Below are positions 35,277 to 45,103 of a DNA stretch of 45,167 nt, in pieces. The notes below the pieces were generated by a model, which saw nothing but the letters and a program-made list of their open reading frames with translations, was not told the origin of the DNA and did not search any database. The DNA lies in the NCBI GenBank assembly GCA_019745975.1, contig JAIESQ010000170.1, positions 1 to 45,167 on the forward strand. Reading direction: 5' to 3'. Position 1 is the stretch's first letter, and each line of letters begins with the position of its first letter. The stretch is from Pirellulales bacterium. GTDB taxonomy: Bacteria; Planctomycetota; Planctomycetia; Pirellulales; JAEUIK01. The translations under genes were made by a program, and so were the position numbers.

Positions 35277-36111
35277 TGATTGAAACTCCACTAATTACGT
35301 TGCACTAGCGTGTCTTCTACCGAGTGGTGATGCTGTTAACCCCAACGACTCAACTCTCATTTGCTGATTCCCTGCCTCACCTGTTGTCAGCGATGAGCTG
35401 GCCGTTTCAATCTCCAGACGAAACGAGAGAACAAAGGACAAACGTAACCAACTAATTCGATTGGTGCGAATCCCCCTTTCCAGGATTTCCCATGCCAGCG
35501 ACGAACTGAAGGGGAGCCCCCTGTTCTGGCGCCTACCTCGAAACCAATTGCGCTTGGTTTCCCGAGCAGACGTGTCTGAGAATACCCATGCCTACTAACC
35601 ATGTCAAACAAAAAATTCGTGGAATAGGCAAATCACTTGATAGGTTCCGGCGATTACGCGATCCAGCGAGTCCCAACCCCGTTCCATGGCACCGAGAGCA
35701 AGGGCTTGATGTTGCTGTAAGGTATTACAGAAAAAAGAGATAGATCGCGCTGTCCTCGCAGGATGAGCAATGCGATTTTGTGGCCGGCTGTATCCGAGCG
35801 CAACAGCGAGTCACGCGATTATTTTGAGTATTTTCGTGGAAAAACTCGACCGCCTCGGTTTTTTTGCATCCGGCTGTTGCCCTCCGGTTCACCGCCATCC
35901 GAGGCGTCTTTTCAGCGCCACCGTGCGCCGTGGCTGCCACATCAGCGGCGACGCGGCCGCGTCGTTGAGCGGAAACGATCGCGTAGCGTAAGTACTAGTT
36001 GGGTCTGCGCAGCCAGTTAGACTTTAAGCTAAGGCGCGGGGCCGCGAATTCGCTGGCTCGAGTGCTCGCTTCCTGGCGACTGGTACTTGTTTTTGTGGGG
36101 GAATTCTTCGC
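35277..36111. other. Non-coding divergent region, includes a leader hairpin
   Basis: These 835 nt separate the PEP-CTERM gene (-) and the TPR membrane gene (+). Reading frames here are not protein-like. The one structure seen is an 8-bp pairing CGCCTCGG (35851-35858) with CCGAGGCG (35899-35906) followed by TCTTTT, which could be a terminator or attenuator in the plus-strand leader. No certain promoter was found. Confidence 0.5.
35851..35912 (+). promoter_or_regulatory. Possible leader attenuator hairpin
   Basis: CGCCTCGG and CCGAGGCG, separated by 40 nt, are exact reverse complements, and the second arm is followed by TCTTTT. The loop contains CATCCGG and CCGG, which could pair as an alternative. 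With about 200 nt to the GTG start of the next gene this could be a transcription attenuator or the end of a small RNA. I do not recognise a known riboswitch. Confidence 0.3.
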
Positions 36112-38310
36112 GTGACGCGGACTCGTTTGAAGTGGTTGCTAGCCACAGGTTTGATGGTCGTGACGGTCGGTCTCTTCGGCCGCATGGTCTGGGACAAGCA
36201 CGACTTCGTCAATTACGACGATCACCTTTATGTCACGCGCAATGACGATGTCCAGCAGGGTTTGAGCTTCTGGGGCGTCCTCAGAAGCTTCGACCTGCGT
36301 TCGACGGTTGCCGCCAATTGGCACCCCTTGACCATGATCACCCACATGGCCGACTGCAGCATGTGGGGCGTGAAGCCCTGGGGGCATCATTTCAACAATT
36401 TGGTGCTGCACACGTTCAACGTCGTGCTGCTGTTTCTGGTCTTTGCCCGCATGACCGGTCAAATCTGGCCGAGCGCCTTGTTGGCCGCGCTCTTCAGTTG
36501 GCATCCCTTGCATGTCGAGTCGGTGGCCTGGGCTTCCGAACGCAAGGATGTGCTGAGCGCCCTGTTCTGGCTGTTGACGATGTGGGCCTACACGCGCTAC
36601 GTCGAGCGACCAAGCCTGGCGAAGTACGCGAGCATGGCCCTGTTGCTGGTGCTCGGATTGTTGAGCAAGCCCATGGTCGTCACGTTGCCCTGCGTGCTGT
36701 TGCTGCTCGATCTGTGGCCCTTGAATCGACTCGGCGGCGCCAACCTGTTCACCGTCGAGGGCTTCGGCAAAGCGGCCCAGCGGCTGCCACTGTTGCTCTT
36801 GGAAAAACTCCCCCTGTTTGCGTTGGTGGCAATGGCATCGGTCATCACGTTCATCGCGCAGCGCAGTCAGTCGGCGGTCGCGCCGCTGGAAGCCATCCCC
36901 ATCTCGGTTCGACTTGTCAATTCACTGATGTCGTATAGCGCGTACGTTTCCAGCACGCTGTGGCCAGTCGATCTGGCAATTCCCTATCCGTTGGACACTC
37001 GCGAGTTGACGGTTCTGCAGGCGGCCCTGGCATTCGTCGGCGCGTGCTTGATCACGCTCGTGACGGCGATGCTCTTTCGTTGGGCGCCGTACCTGCTTGT
37101 CGGCTGGCTGTGGTATCTGGGCACACTGGTGCCGGTAATCGGCTTCGTCCAGGTCGGCAGCCAGTACATGGCGGATCGATACACGTACATTCCGTTGATC
37201 GGGGTTTTTGCGGCCCTGGCATTCGGTCTGGCAGACTTGCTTGATTCATCGAAGCGTGTTCCGGCCTGGGCCTTCGTGCCGATCTGGCTGTTGGCGACGG
37301 CATTGCCAGCAATGGCGGTGTTGACCGAATACGGGCGACGCGCCGGAGAGCCTGTGCCCGTGACGTGGCTATTGGCAACGCTCGGCGGCCTGTTCTTGCT
37401 GGCGCTGCTGTTTGGGCTGCTGGCTTCGCGAGTTCGGACCGCGGGCATTTGGGGAGCTGGGGCCGGTGCCGGTTTCGTCCTGGCTTCGCTTGGAGTGCTC
37501 ACCTACTGGCAAGTGGGCTACTGGAAGGACACGTTGCACCTTTTCGGTCACACGGTTCTCGTTACGCCGCGGAATCACGGTGCCTATTTTGGACTGGGGA
37601 CCGCCTACTGGCAGGAGGGTAACCTTGATAAAGCACTCGAGATGTTTGAAACGTCGCTGAAGATCGGCCCGAACCTTTCCATGGGGCGATACAACCGCGC
37701 CCTCGCGCTGGGTGCCGCCAAGGAGTACGAGCGGGCCATCCGCGAGTTTGAAATCGCCATGCGCTGCGGCACGCCGGAACGCAGTGGGCGACTAGAGATC
37801 GGCCGGACTTATCTGTTCATGCGCCGTTGGGAGGACGCCAAGCGGCAATTCACCCGCGTGCTCGAGATCGATCCCGACGATCATAGCGCGCATTCCAATT
37901 TGGGTATCGCACTCATGCAGCTAGGTCAAACCGATGCGGCCGTCGCGCAGTACCAACAGGCTGTCGCTGGCGATCGGGCCGACCCCCGCGCGGCAGTGCT
38001 ACTGAGCCGCGTCTACGCAACTCACCCCAACCCCAAGTACCGCGATCCCGACAAAGCGTTGGCGCTGGCCAAAAATTCCTGCCGCCTGACGCAGATGCGA
38101 AACGCCCTGGCACTCGACACCCTGGCGGCAGCCTACGCAGCAAAGAAGGACTATGAACAGGCCCGCCATTTTGCCATGAAAGCCAAGCAGCGGGCTTATT
38201 TCGACAAAGAAGACGACTTCGCACTGGAGATCGAGAAGCGTTACCGGCTGTACTCCGCCAATCGCCCTTATATTGAAGACCCGCTGAACTTCGATCCCTT
38301 GCGAACCTGA
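36112..38310 (+). CDS. Multi-TM protein with C-terminal TPRs (TMTC-like), paralogue
   Basis: This is 732 aa from GTG 36112, placed by the TM segment KWLLATGLMVVTVGLF right after the start; the RBS is weak. About 11 TM segments span residues 5-465. Early motifs match the paralogue at 32237: FVNYDDHLYVTRND, NWHPLTMITHMADC, HPLHVESVAWASERKDVLSA and GLLSKPMVV. The C-terminal 260 residues carry TPRs (HGAYFGLGTAYWQEGNLDKALEMF, SAHSNLGIALMQLGQTDAAV and others). The architecture is that of TMTC-like putative GT-C O-glycosyltransferases; the donor and acceptor are unknown. It lacks the long hydrophilic insert of the paralogue. It is divergent from the PEP-CTERM gene across an 835-nt gap. Confidence 0.9.
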   Translation: MTRTRLKWLLATGLMVVTVGLFGRMVWDKHDFVNYDDHLYVTRNDDVQQGLSFWGVLRSFDLRSTVAANWHPLTMITHMADCSMWGVKPWGHHFNNLVLHTFNVVLLFLVFARMTGQIWPSALLAALFSWHPLHVESVAWASERKDVLSALFWLLTMWAYTRYVERPSLAKYASMALLLVLGLLSKPMVVTLPCVLLLLDLWPLNRLGGANLFTVEGFGKAAQRLPLLLLEKLPLFALVAMASVITFIAQRSQSAVAPLEAIPISVRLVNSLMSYSAYVSSTLWPVDLAIPYPLDTRELTVLQAALAFVGACLITLVTAMLFRWAPYLLVGWLWYLGTLVPVIGFVQVGSQYMADRYTYIPLIGVFAALAFGLADLLDSSKRVPAWAFVPIWLLATALPAMAVLTEYGRRAGEPVPVTWLLATLGGLFLLALLFGLLASRVRTAGIWGAGAGAGFVLASLGVLTYWQVGYWKDTLHLFGHTVLVTPRNHGAYFGLGTAYWQEGNLDKALEMFETSLKIGPNLSMGRYNRALALGAAKEYERAIREFEIAMRCGTPERSGRLEIGRTYLFMRRWEDAKRQFTRVLEIDPDDHSAHSNLGIALMQLGQTDAAVAQYQQAVAGDRADPRAAVLLSRVYATHPNPKYRDPDKALALAKNSCRLTQMRNALALDTLAAAYAAKKDYEQARHFAMKAKQRAYFDKEDDFALEIEKRYRLYSANRPYIEDPLNFDPLRT

Positions 38311-38420
38311 TGCGGACAACGCTTCATTTTCACGCACGGCGCTGCTACCTTGGCGAGCAGATCGCCTTAGGCCAGGGGCAAGATGCGATTTGCTCCCCGG
38401 CAGGCAACGAGGGTCGGGCT

Positions 38421-39863
38421 ATGAAGGTGCTGTGGCATTGGTCCTTGGTTGTTGTCCTTGGCGTGGTTGGATTCGATTGGTCTTCGGGATGCCCGGCGGC
38501 CGAGGTACCAGCCGAGGGCGGGGCCGCGCCGGCCAAGATCAGCTTCTGGACCAACGTCCGCCCCATCTTGCAAGAACACTGCCAGGGGTGCCATCAACCG
38601 GCCAAACCGTTGGGCGGCTTGGTGCTGACCTCGGCCAACGACTTGCTCAAGAGGGGCGAGAGCGGTGAGCCCGGCGTGGTGGCCGGCAAGCCCGACGAAA
38701 GCCCGTTGGTTCAGCAAGTCACGGCGCCCGATGGCCAGCCGCCGGCGATGCCCAAGGGGAGCGCACCGCTCGCGGCGGCCGACGTGGCGACGCTGCGCGG
38801 CTGGGTCGAGCAAGGGGCGGTCGACGACTCGCCGACGCGCGAAGCCGTCGACGTCGACCAGACCCACCCACCCGTCTATCAATTGCCGCCGGTGATCGCG
38901 GCGCTCGACTATTCGCCCGACAGCCAACTACTGGCGGTCACCGGCTACCACGAGATTTTGCTGCACAAGGCCGACGGCAGTGAGCTGGTCGCGCGGCTGG
39001 TGGGGCTGGCCGAGCGCGTGCAGTCGCTAGCCTTTTCGCCCGACGGCAAACTGCTGGCGGCTGCCGGTGGCTCGCCGGGGCGATTCGGCGAGTTGCAGAT
39101 TTGGGATGTCGCCTCGCGCGAGTTGAAGCTCTCGAAGCTGGTGACCTACGACACGATGTACGGCGTGAGCTGGTCCCCCGACGGCACGCGCGTGGCCGTG
39201 GGCTGCGGCGACAACACGCTGCGGGCCTTCGACGTGGCCAGCGGCAAGCAGATTCTTTTTCAAGGGGCACACGGCGACTGGGTGCTCGACACGGTGTTTT
39301 CGACCGACGCCTCGCACCTGGTGTCGGTCAGCCGCGATCGCTCGGTCAAGCTCACCGAAGTGGCCACCGAGCGGTTCGTCGACAATATCACGAGCATCAC
39401 GCCTGGCGCGCTCAAGGGAGGATTGCTGACCGTCGATCGACACCCAACCAAGGACGAGGTGGTGATCGGCGGAGCCGATGGCACACCCAAGATCTATCAA
39501 CTATATCGCACCAAGCCGCGGCAGATCGGCGACGACTTCAACTTGATTCGCCAGTTCGAGCCGCTGCCGGGTCGTATCTTTTCGGCCGAATTCAACGCCG
39601 ACGGAAGTCGGTTCGTCGTAGGCGCCAGCGATCGCGGTACCAGCGGCGAGGCCCGCGTCTACCAGACCGACGACGGCCAGCTTGTCTGCCGGCTCGAAGG
39701 TGAGCGCGGCCCGGTCTACGCGGTCGCCTTCCGTCCCGATGGGCAACAGGTGGCCAGCGCCGGCTTCGAGGGACTGGTGCGGCTGAACGACGCTGCCACG
39801 GGCAAGCTGATCAAGGAATTCGTCGCGGTGCCGTTGACCACGGCCGTCGCGGCAGGGAAGTAA
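38421..39863 (+). CDS. Planctomycete cytochrome-c/WD40 fusion protein
   Basis: This is 480 aa from ATG 38421. A signal peptide covers about residues 1-27. A single c-type haem motif, C54-Q-G-C57-H58, sits in NVRPILQEHCQGCHQ, the hallmark of the planctomycete cytochrome C (PSCyt) domain, which extends to about 130 (VATLRGWVEQGA). Residues about 150-475 form a WD40 propeller with repeats ending in forms such as LAFSPDGKLLAAAGG, GVSWSPDGTRVAVGCGD, VFSTDASHLVSVSRD and VAFRPDGQQVASAGF. The protein should be exported; haem-linked sensing or electron transfer is inferred. The next gene, another cytochrome-family protein, follows after 65 nt, so the two are likely an operon. Confidence 0.92.
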   Translation: MKVLWHWSLVVVLGVVGFDWSSGCPAAEVPAEGGAAPAKISFWTNVRPILQEHCQGCHQPAKPLGGLVLTSANDLLKRGESGEPGVVAGKPDESPLVQQVTAPDGQPPAMPKGSAPLAAADVATLRGWVEQGAVDDSPTREAVDVDQTHPPVYQLPPVIAALDYSPDSQLLAVTGYHEILLHKADGSELVARLVGLAERVQSLAFSPDGKLLAAAGGSPGRFGELQIWDVASRELKLSKLVTYDTMYGVSWSPDGTRVAVGCGDNTLRAFDVASGKQILFQGAHGDWVLDTVFSTDASHLVSVSRDRSVKLTEVATERFVDNITSITPGALKGGLLTVDRHPTKDEVVIGGADGTPKIYQLYRTKPRQIGDDFNLIRQFEPLPGRIFSAEFNADGSRFVVGASDRGTSGEARVYQTDDGQLVCRLEGERGPVYAVAFRPDGQQVASAGFEGLVRLNDAATGKLIKEFVAVPLTTAVAAGK

Positions 39864-39928
39864 GCGGACGATTGATTGGGGATTGACCTCGCTAGACGGT
39901 TAACTGTCGAACCAGGGAAAGCCAAATC

Positions 39929-42427
39929 ATGGGCAAGGCGAAACAGTTCGCAGTGGTGGTATCGATTTTCTGGCTGCTGGCCTGCGCGCCGCTCTGGGCC
40001 GCCGATCAGCAAACGGCGCAACCGGTCGCTCCCGAAGAGCAGTTGCCCGCCGGCATGCGCATTGTGTCGATCGAGGCGCATCCGGCCGCGATCGAGCTGG
40101 CGAATCGTTACGCCTATCGCCAGTTGTTGCTTACGGGCGTGACGGCCGACGGCGAGCGAGTCGACGTCACCCGGCTGGCGCGCGTCGCCGGCGACTGCCC
40201 TCAGGTGACGGTGTCTGCGACGCGGCTGGTGCGGCCGGTGGCCGACGGAGCCGGCTCGCTGGTATTCGAATTCAGCGGCCAACAGATTGCCGTCCCGGTG
40301 ACCGTGGCCGGGTTCACCGCGCCGTACGCGGCGAGCTTCGTGCGCGACGTGATGCCGGTAATGTCGAAGCTCGGCTGCAACGCCGGCACGTGCCATGGCG
40401 CCGACGCCGGCAAGAACGGCTTTAAGCTCAGCCTCCGCGGCTACGATCCGGCTATGGATCATGCGGCCCTGACCGACGACCTGGCCGGCCGGCGGTTCAA
40501 TCGTTCGGCCCCCGAGCAAAGCCTGATGCTCCTGAAGCCCTCGGGCGTGGTGCCGCACCAGGGGGGCGTGCTCATGCATGCGGGCGAGCCTGCCTATGAA
40601 TTATTGAAGGAGTGGATCGCCGGCGGCGTGGCGCTCGACCTCCAGTCGCCGCGCGTGGTGTCGATCGAGCTGGCCCCCAAGAACCCGCAGATTCCGCTGC
40701 CGGGCATGCGTCAGCAGATGACTGTGCTGGCCACCTATGGCGACGGCACGAAGCGCGATGTGTCGGCCGAGGCATTTCTCGAGAGCAGCCTGGCCGAAGT
40801 GGCCGAAGTCAACAAGCAAGGGCTGATCACGGCGGTGCGCCGCGGCGAGGCGGCGGTGCTGGCCCGCTTCGAGGGGAACTACGCCGCGACGACCGTGACC
40901 GTCATGGGGGACCGCAGCGGCTTCGTGTGGCACGAGCCACCAGTGAACAATTACATCGACGTGCTGGTGTACGACAAGCTGCGGCGCACCAAGATCGAAC
41001 CGAGCGAGCTGGCTGGCGACGCCGAGTTTCTGCGGCGTATCTATCTCGATCTGACCGGCTTGCCGCCTGAGCCTGTGACGATCCGTGCGTTCCTTGGCGA
41101 CCCGCGTGAGACGTGGATCAAGCGCAATGAGCTCGTCGATCAGTTGATCGGCAGTCCCGCCTACGTCGAACACTGGACGAACAAGTGGGCCGACTTGCTG
41201 CAAGTCAATCGTCGGTTTTTAAGCGAGAAGGGGGCCTGGGCGCTGCGCGACTGGGTCCGCCGCGCGGTGGCTGCGAACATGCCGTACGACAAGTTCGTGC
41301 ATACGATCCTCACGGCCAGCGGCTCGACCTTCGAGAATCCGCCCGCGGCCTACCTGCGCGTGCTGCGCGAGCCCGTCGACGCCATGGAGAACTCAACGCA
41401 GTTGTTCCTCGGCGTCCGGTTCAACTGCAACAAGTGCCACGACCATCCGTTCGAGCGCTGGACCCAGGGTCAGTACTACCACCTGGCCGCCTACTTTGCG
41501 CAAGTGAAGCGCAAGCCGGGGCAGTCGGCCGAAGACGAGATCATCTTCGACACGCCAGGCGCGGGCGAAGTGACGCACGTCAAGACGGGCCAGGTGGCTG
41601 AGCCGGCGTTTCCGTATCAGCATCCTGGAGCGATCCCTGCCGACGGCAACCGCCGCGCGCAGTTCGCCGCCTGGGTGACCGCGAAGGAGAATCCGTATTT
41701 CGCTGCGAGCTTCGTCAACCGCATGTGGAGCTATCTGCTGGGCATCGGGCTGATCGAACCGATCGACGACTTGCGGGCCGGCAACCCGCCGTCGAACCCC
41801 GAACTGCTCAAAGCGCTGAGCGACGACTTCGTGGCGGCCGGCTTCGATGTCGAGCACTTGGTGCGGCGCATCTGCACTTCGCGCACCTATCAGCATTCAA
41901 TCGTCCCCAACCGCTGGAACGAGGACGACGGCATTAACTACTCGCACGCCGTGGCGCGGCGCTTGCCGGCCGAAACCTTGTACGACGCCGTGCACCGCGC
42001 CACCGGCACGTCGCCGCACTTGCCGGGCTTGCCAGCCGGTTTCCTGGCGACGCAACTGCCCGACTCGAACGTCTCGCTCCCCGGCGGCTTCTTGGATCTA
42101 TTCGGCAAGCCACCACGCGAGAGCGCTTGCGAGTGCGAGCGTTCCGGCGGTGTGGTGCTGGGACAGGCGCTCACGCTGGTCAACGGGCCGGTGATCGCCG
42201 AAGCGATCGGCGACGCGCACAGCCGCATCGCCAAGCTCACGGCGCAGTACAGCGACGATCGTCAACTTGTGGAAGAGCTGTTCCTGGCGATCTTGTGTCG
42301 GCTGCCGACGGCCGCCGAGCGCGACGCCGGCGCCAAAGCGATCCAGGCCGGCGAGGATCGATTATCCGGCGCGCAAGACCTGGCCTGGGCGCTAATCAAC
42401 AGCCCCGCGTTCCTTTTCAATCACTAG
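39929..42427 (+). CDS. DUF1549/DUF1553 cytochrome-domain protein
   Basis: This is an 832-aa exported protein. A signal peptide covers residues 1-25 (to LWAAD). A first domain ends in the haem-like motif C150-N-A-G-T-C155-H156 (four residues between cysteines) followed by GADAGKNGFKLSLRGYDP. A bacterial Ig-like (Big_2-type) domain occupies about 250-330. The DUF1549 domain begins near 340 (IDVLVYDKLRRTKIEPSEL, then YLDLTGLPP) and contains C500-N-K-C503-H504. The DUF1553 domain runs from about 560 to 830 (NRMWSYLLGIGLIEPIDDLR, GNPPSNPELL). The family is strongly expanded in Planctomycetota and often neighbours DUF1501 genes; its reaction is unknown. It follows the cytochrome/WD40 gene by 65 nt and precedes a GT39-like gene by 33 nt. 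Confidence 0.95.
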   Translation: MGKAKQFAVVVSIFWLLACAPLWAADQQTAQPVAPEEQLPAGMRIVSIEAHPAAIELANRYAYRQLLLTGVTADGERVDVTRLARVAGDCPQVTVSATRLVRPVADGAGSLVFEFSGQQIAVPVTVAGFTAPYAASFVRDVMPVMSKLGCNAGTCHGADAGKNGFKLSLRGYDPAMDHAALTDDLAGRRFNRSAPEQSLMLLKPSGVVPHQGGVLMHAGEPAYELLKEWIAGGVALDLQSPRVVSIELAPKNPQIPLPGMRQQMTVLATYGDGTKRDVSAEAFLESSLAEVAEVNKQGLITAVRRGEAAVLARFEGNYAATTVTVMGDRSGFVWHEPPVNNYIDVLVYDKLRRTKIEPSELAGDAEFLRRIYLDLTGLPPEPVTIRAFLGDPRETWIKRNELVDQLIGSPAYVEHWTNKWADLLQVNRRFLSEKGAWALRDWVRRAVAANMPYDKFVHTILTASGSTFENPPAAYLRVLREPVDAMENSTQLFLGVRFNCNKCHDHPFERWTQGQYYHLAAYFAQVKRKPGQSAEDEIIFDTPGAGEVTHVKTGQVAEPAFPYQHPGAIPADGNRRAQFAAWVTAKENPYFAASFVNRMWSYLLGIGLIEPIDDLRAGNPPSNPELLKALSDDFVAAGFDVEHLVRRICTSRTYQHSIVPNRWNEDDGINYSHAVARRLPAETLYDAVHRATGTSPHLPGLPAGFLATQLPDSNVSLPGGFLDLFGKPPRESACECERSGGVVLGQALTLVNGPVIAEAIGDAHSRIAKLTAQYSDDRQLVEELFLAILCRLPTAAERDAGAKAIQAGEDRLSGAQDLAWALINSPAFLFNH

Positions 42428-42460
42428 CGCGGCCAAGACGTCGTCGAGATTGGGCGATTC

Positions 42461-44107
42461 TTGAAACGCAAGAAACCTCAGCAAGAGCGTGCTGCGGTCG
42501 GTTCTCAGGTTGATCCGACGCACGGCGCGGCGCTGGTTTGGTTCTTCGTCGCTGCCGCCGTGCCGCTGGGTTTCTTGGCCCAGCGGTTACCGCTCGATCT
42601 GTGGTACGACGAGGTCTATACGCTCGTGCACTTCGTCCATCGGCCCTGGACGGAAATTGTCACCGACTACTCGGCGCCCAATAACCACATTGCTTATTCG
42701 TTGTTCCTGCGTCCGCTCTGGCTGCTGGGGGCGCAACCGCTCGAGCTGCGACTGGTGAGCTACGCGCTGGCCGTCGCAACCTTGGCCCTGGTATTTGCTC
42801 TAGGTCTGAGGATGGCCGGCCGAAATGTCGCCGTGCTGGCGACAGCGCTCTTGGGCTTGTCGCAAATGTATTTGTCGCACGCCATTCAGGTGCGCGGTTA
42901 CGGACTGTCGATGCTGCTGGTCTTGGCGCTGGCGAATCTAGCCGCCGCGGCCTGGCATGCCACGATCGGACGCTGGCGACCGGTGGGCATCGTGCTGTGC
43001 AGCGCCACATCGCTCTACACGATTCCGACCAACCTGTTGTTCATCGTGCCCGTGGCGCTGTGGGGCGTGTGGTTGGCCTGGCGACGCCATGGGCGCCAGC
43101 GCGCCGGCATCGAAGCTGGGTTGTGGGGCGGAGGGTTGCTGCTGGGGGCCGCCCTGTATTTGCCGGTGCTCGAACAATTGCGTGCCCATTCGGCAGGAGC
43201 GCCGCGCCCGTCGCCCTGGGGAACGCTGCAACTGGCCGGCGATGTGCTCTGGGGCGCCGGTCACGACGCCTGGCCGCTGGCGCCGCTGTTTCTTATCGGG
43301 CTCGCAGGCTCGATCGTGGCTTGGCGCCGCGGCTTGGCGCCCCTGCGCCTGAATCTCATCTCGTTCGTCGCGCTGGCTGGAGTGGGGTCGCTGGCGATCG
43401 CCTGGGCGCTAGGCATTTCGCCGTTTGTACGCAACTTCTGTCCGCTGTTGCCGGTGCTTGCCATCGGCGCCGCCTGGCTCGTCGACGAATCCTTGGTCGC
43501 GGCAGTGCGGTGGGCACGGCGTTGCCCCGGCGAAAGCTCGACCAGGCGAGTGGTGGTTGGGCTGCTGGTCTGCGCTGCGGTGTTCGTGCCGCAACTGTTG
43601 ACCTATCCCGCACGGCTAACCGCTGTGCGCGACATACAAGGAGCCGTGCAGGACGGCTACTTCAATTATTACGCCGCGAATTTCGAACCAGCTCGCGCCG
43701 CGTCCATCGTCGCCGGCCAGGTGCGCGACGAACCAAATTTCCAGGTCGCATACGATGACGCCGAATACTACAACCTCATCTACTATCTGATCGCCGAAGG
43801 CATCGCCTCGCCGCCGGCGGACGTAACCAAGGATGCCGAGCATGCGCCGCAGGGCTATCTCTACCTGGTGCTACCGCCGAAGCCGAACGTGACCCGGCTC
43901 CTAGCGCGGATCGCAATTCCCGCCGACGAGTGGACCCACTGGCCCGAGGTCGCGCGCGTGGGCTACTTCCGCGTGCTGCGCTCGCCCGAGCGGCGCTCGC
44001 TCGTCGAATTTCAAATGCAGGCGCCAGCCCCCATGCCCCAGGAGCCGACAAAGTCGGTGCTGCCAACGCTTAGCGAAGAGCTCGAGCGCGCGCTGGAAAG
44101 CCCGTGA
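42461..44107 (+). CDS. GT39/ArnT-like membrane glycosyltransferase
   Basis: This is 548 aa if it starts at TTG 42461 (basic KRKKPQQER); no ATG lies early in frame. The first TM is at about residues 25-42. Then comes LDLWYDEVYTLVHFV, the conserved acidic loop of GT-C/GT39 enzymes, and APNNHIAYSLFLRPLWLLG, another family hallmark. About ten further TM segments follow to about residue 390. The C-terminal 150 residues are a soluble extracytoplasmic domain containing YDDAEYYNLIYYLIAEG. Family members transfer a sugar from a polyprenyl-phosphate donor to protein or lipid. The substrate is unknown. The gene closes a possible three-gene operon (38421-44107). Confidence 0.85.
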   Translation: MKRKKPQQERAAVGSQVDPTHGAALVWFFVAAAVPLGFLAQRLPLDLWYDEVYTLVHFVHRPWTEIVTDYSAPNNHIAYSLFLRPLWLLGAQPLELRLVSYALAVATLALVFALGLRMAGRNVAVLATALLGLSQMYLSHAIQVRGYGLSMLLVLALANLAAAAWHATIGRWRPVGIVLCSATSLYTIPTNLLFIVPVALWGVWLAWRRHGRQRAGIEAGLWGGGLLLGAALYLPVLEQLRAHSAGAPRPSPWGTLQLAGDVLWGAGHDAWPLAPLFLIGLAGSIVAWRRGLAPLRLNLISFVALAGVGSLAIAWALGISPFVRNFCPLLPVLAIGAAWLVDESLVAAVRWARRCPGESSTRRVVVGLLVCAAVFVPQLLTYPARLTAVRDIQGAVQDGYFNYYAANFEPARAASIVAGQVRDEPNFQVAYDDAEYYNLIYYLIAEGIASPPADVTKDAEHAPQGYLYLVLPPKPNVTRLLARIAIPADEWTHWPEVARVGYFRVLRSPERRSLVEFQMQAPAPMPQEPTKSVLPTLSEELERALESP

Positions 44108-44117
44108 GCGTCCGCGC

Positions 44118-44148
44118 GGGTGCCATGTCCCACGCTTGCGTGGACATG
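44118..44148 (+). repeat. GGGTGC-headed palindromic repeat, copy 3
   Basis: The head GGGTGC is followed by a hairpin CATGTCCCACGC-TT-GCGTGGACATG, 11 bp with one bulged C. The arms differ in sequence from copies 1 and 2, but the head and the CA...TG ends are shared. It lies just after the stop of the GT39 gene. Confidence 0.75.
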
Positions 44149-44165
44149 CACTACATCTCGACGAA

Positions 44166-44203
44166 CATGGCCACTTCGGGGTACCTCAGTGGCCATGGCA
44201 CCC
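44166..44203 (-). repeat. GGGTGC-headed palindromic repeat, copy 4
   Basis: On the minus strand GGGTGC is followed by CATGGCCACT, an 12-nt loop and AGTGGCCATG, a perfect 10-bp hairpin. It points towards copy 3, and both lie between the convergent genes 42461-44107 and 44248-44844, a position suited to bidirectional termination. Confidence 0.75.
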
Positions 44204-44247
44204 CGTTCAAACCATTGAGCTAGCGGAATAGCGCATGAGGGGCACGC

Positions 44248-44844
<597 letters not shown>

Positions 44845-45103
44845 GTGGAATTGACTCCCGGTGTTTTGCCGAACGGGTGTGGCGAGCGCGGCGCGAGACA
44901 ACCTCCGCTGCCGCGCATCTTAGCAAATTGGCCACATGGTTCGAGACTCCTGGCGCGCAAATCGCACCGGAGTCTAGGCATGCGAACCAATCCAAACGCT
45001 CGCTCTTGTTCCGTATTGGGGAACTTTTCCCCGCTGGGACGCGTCGAACGAGTTACATTTGTGGCGGCGGCCTGCGCGCCGGACGCTTGGACCACGGATG
45101 GCA

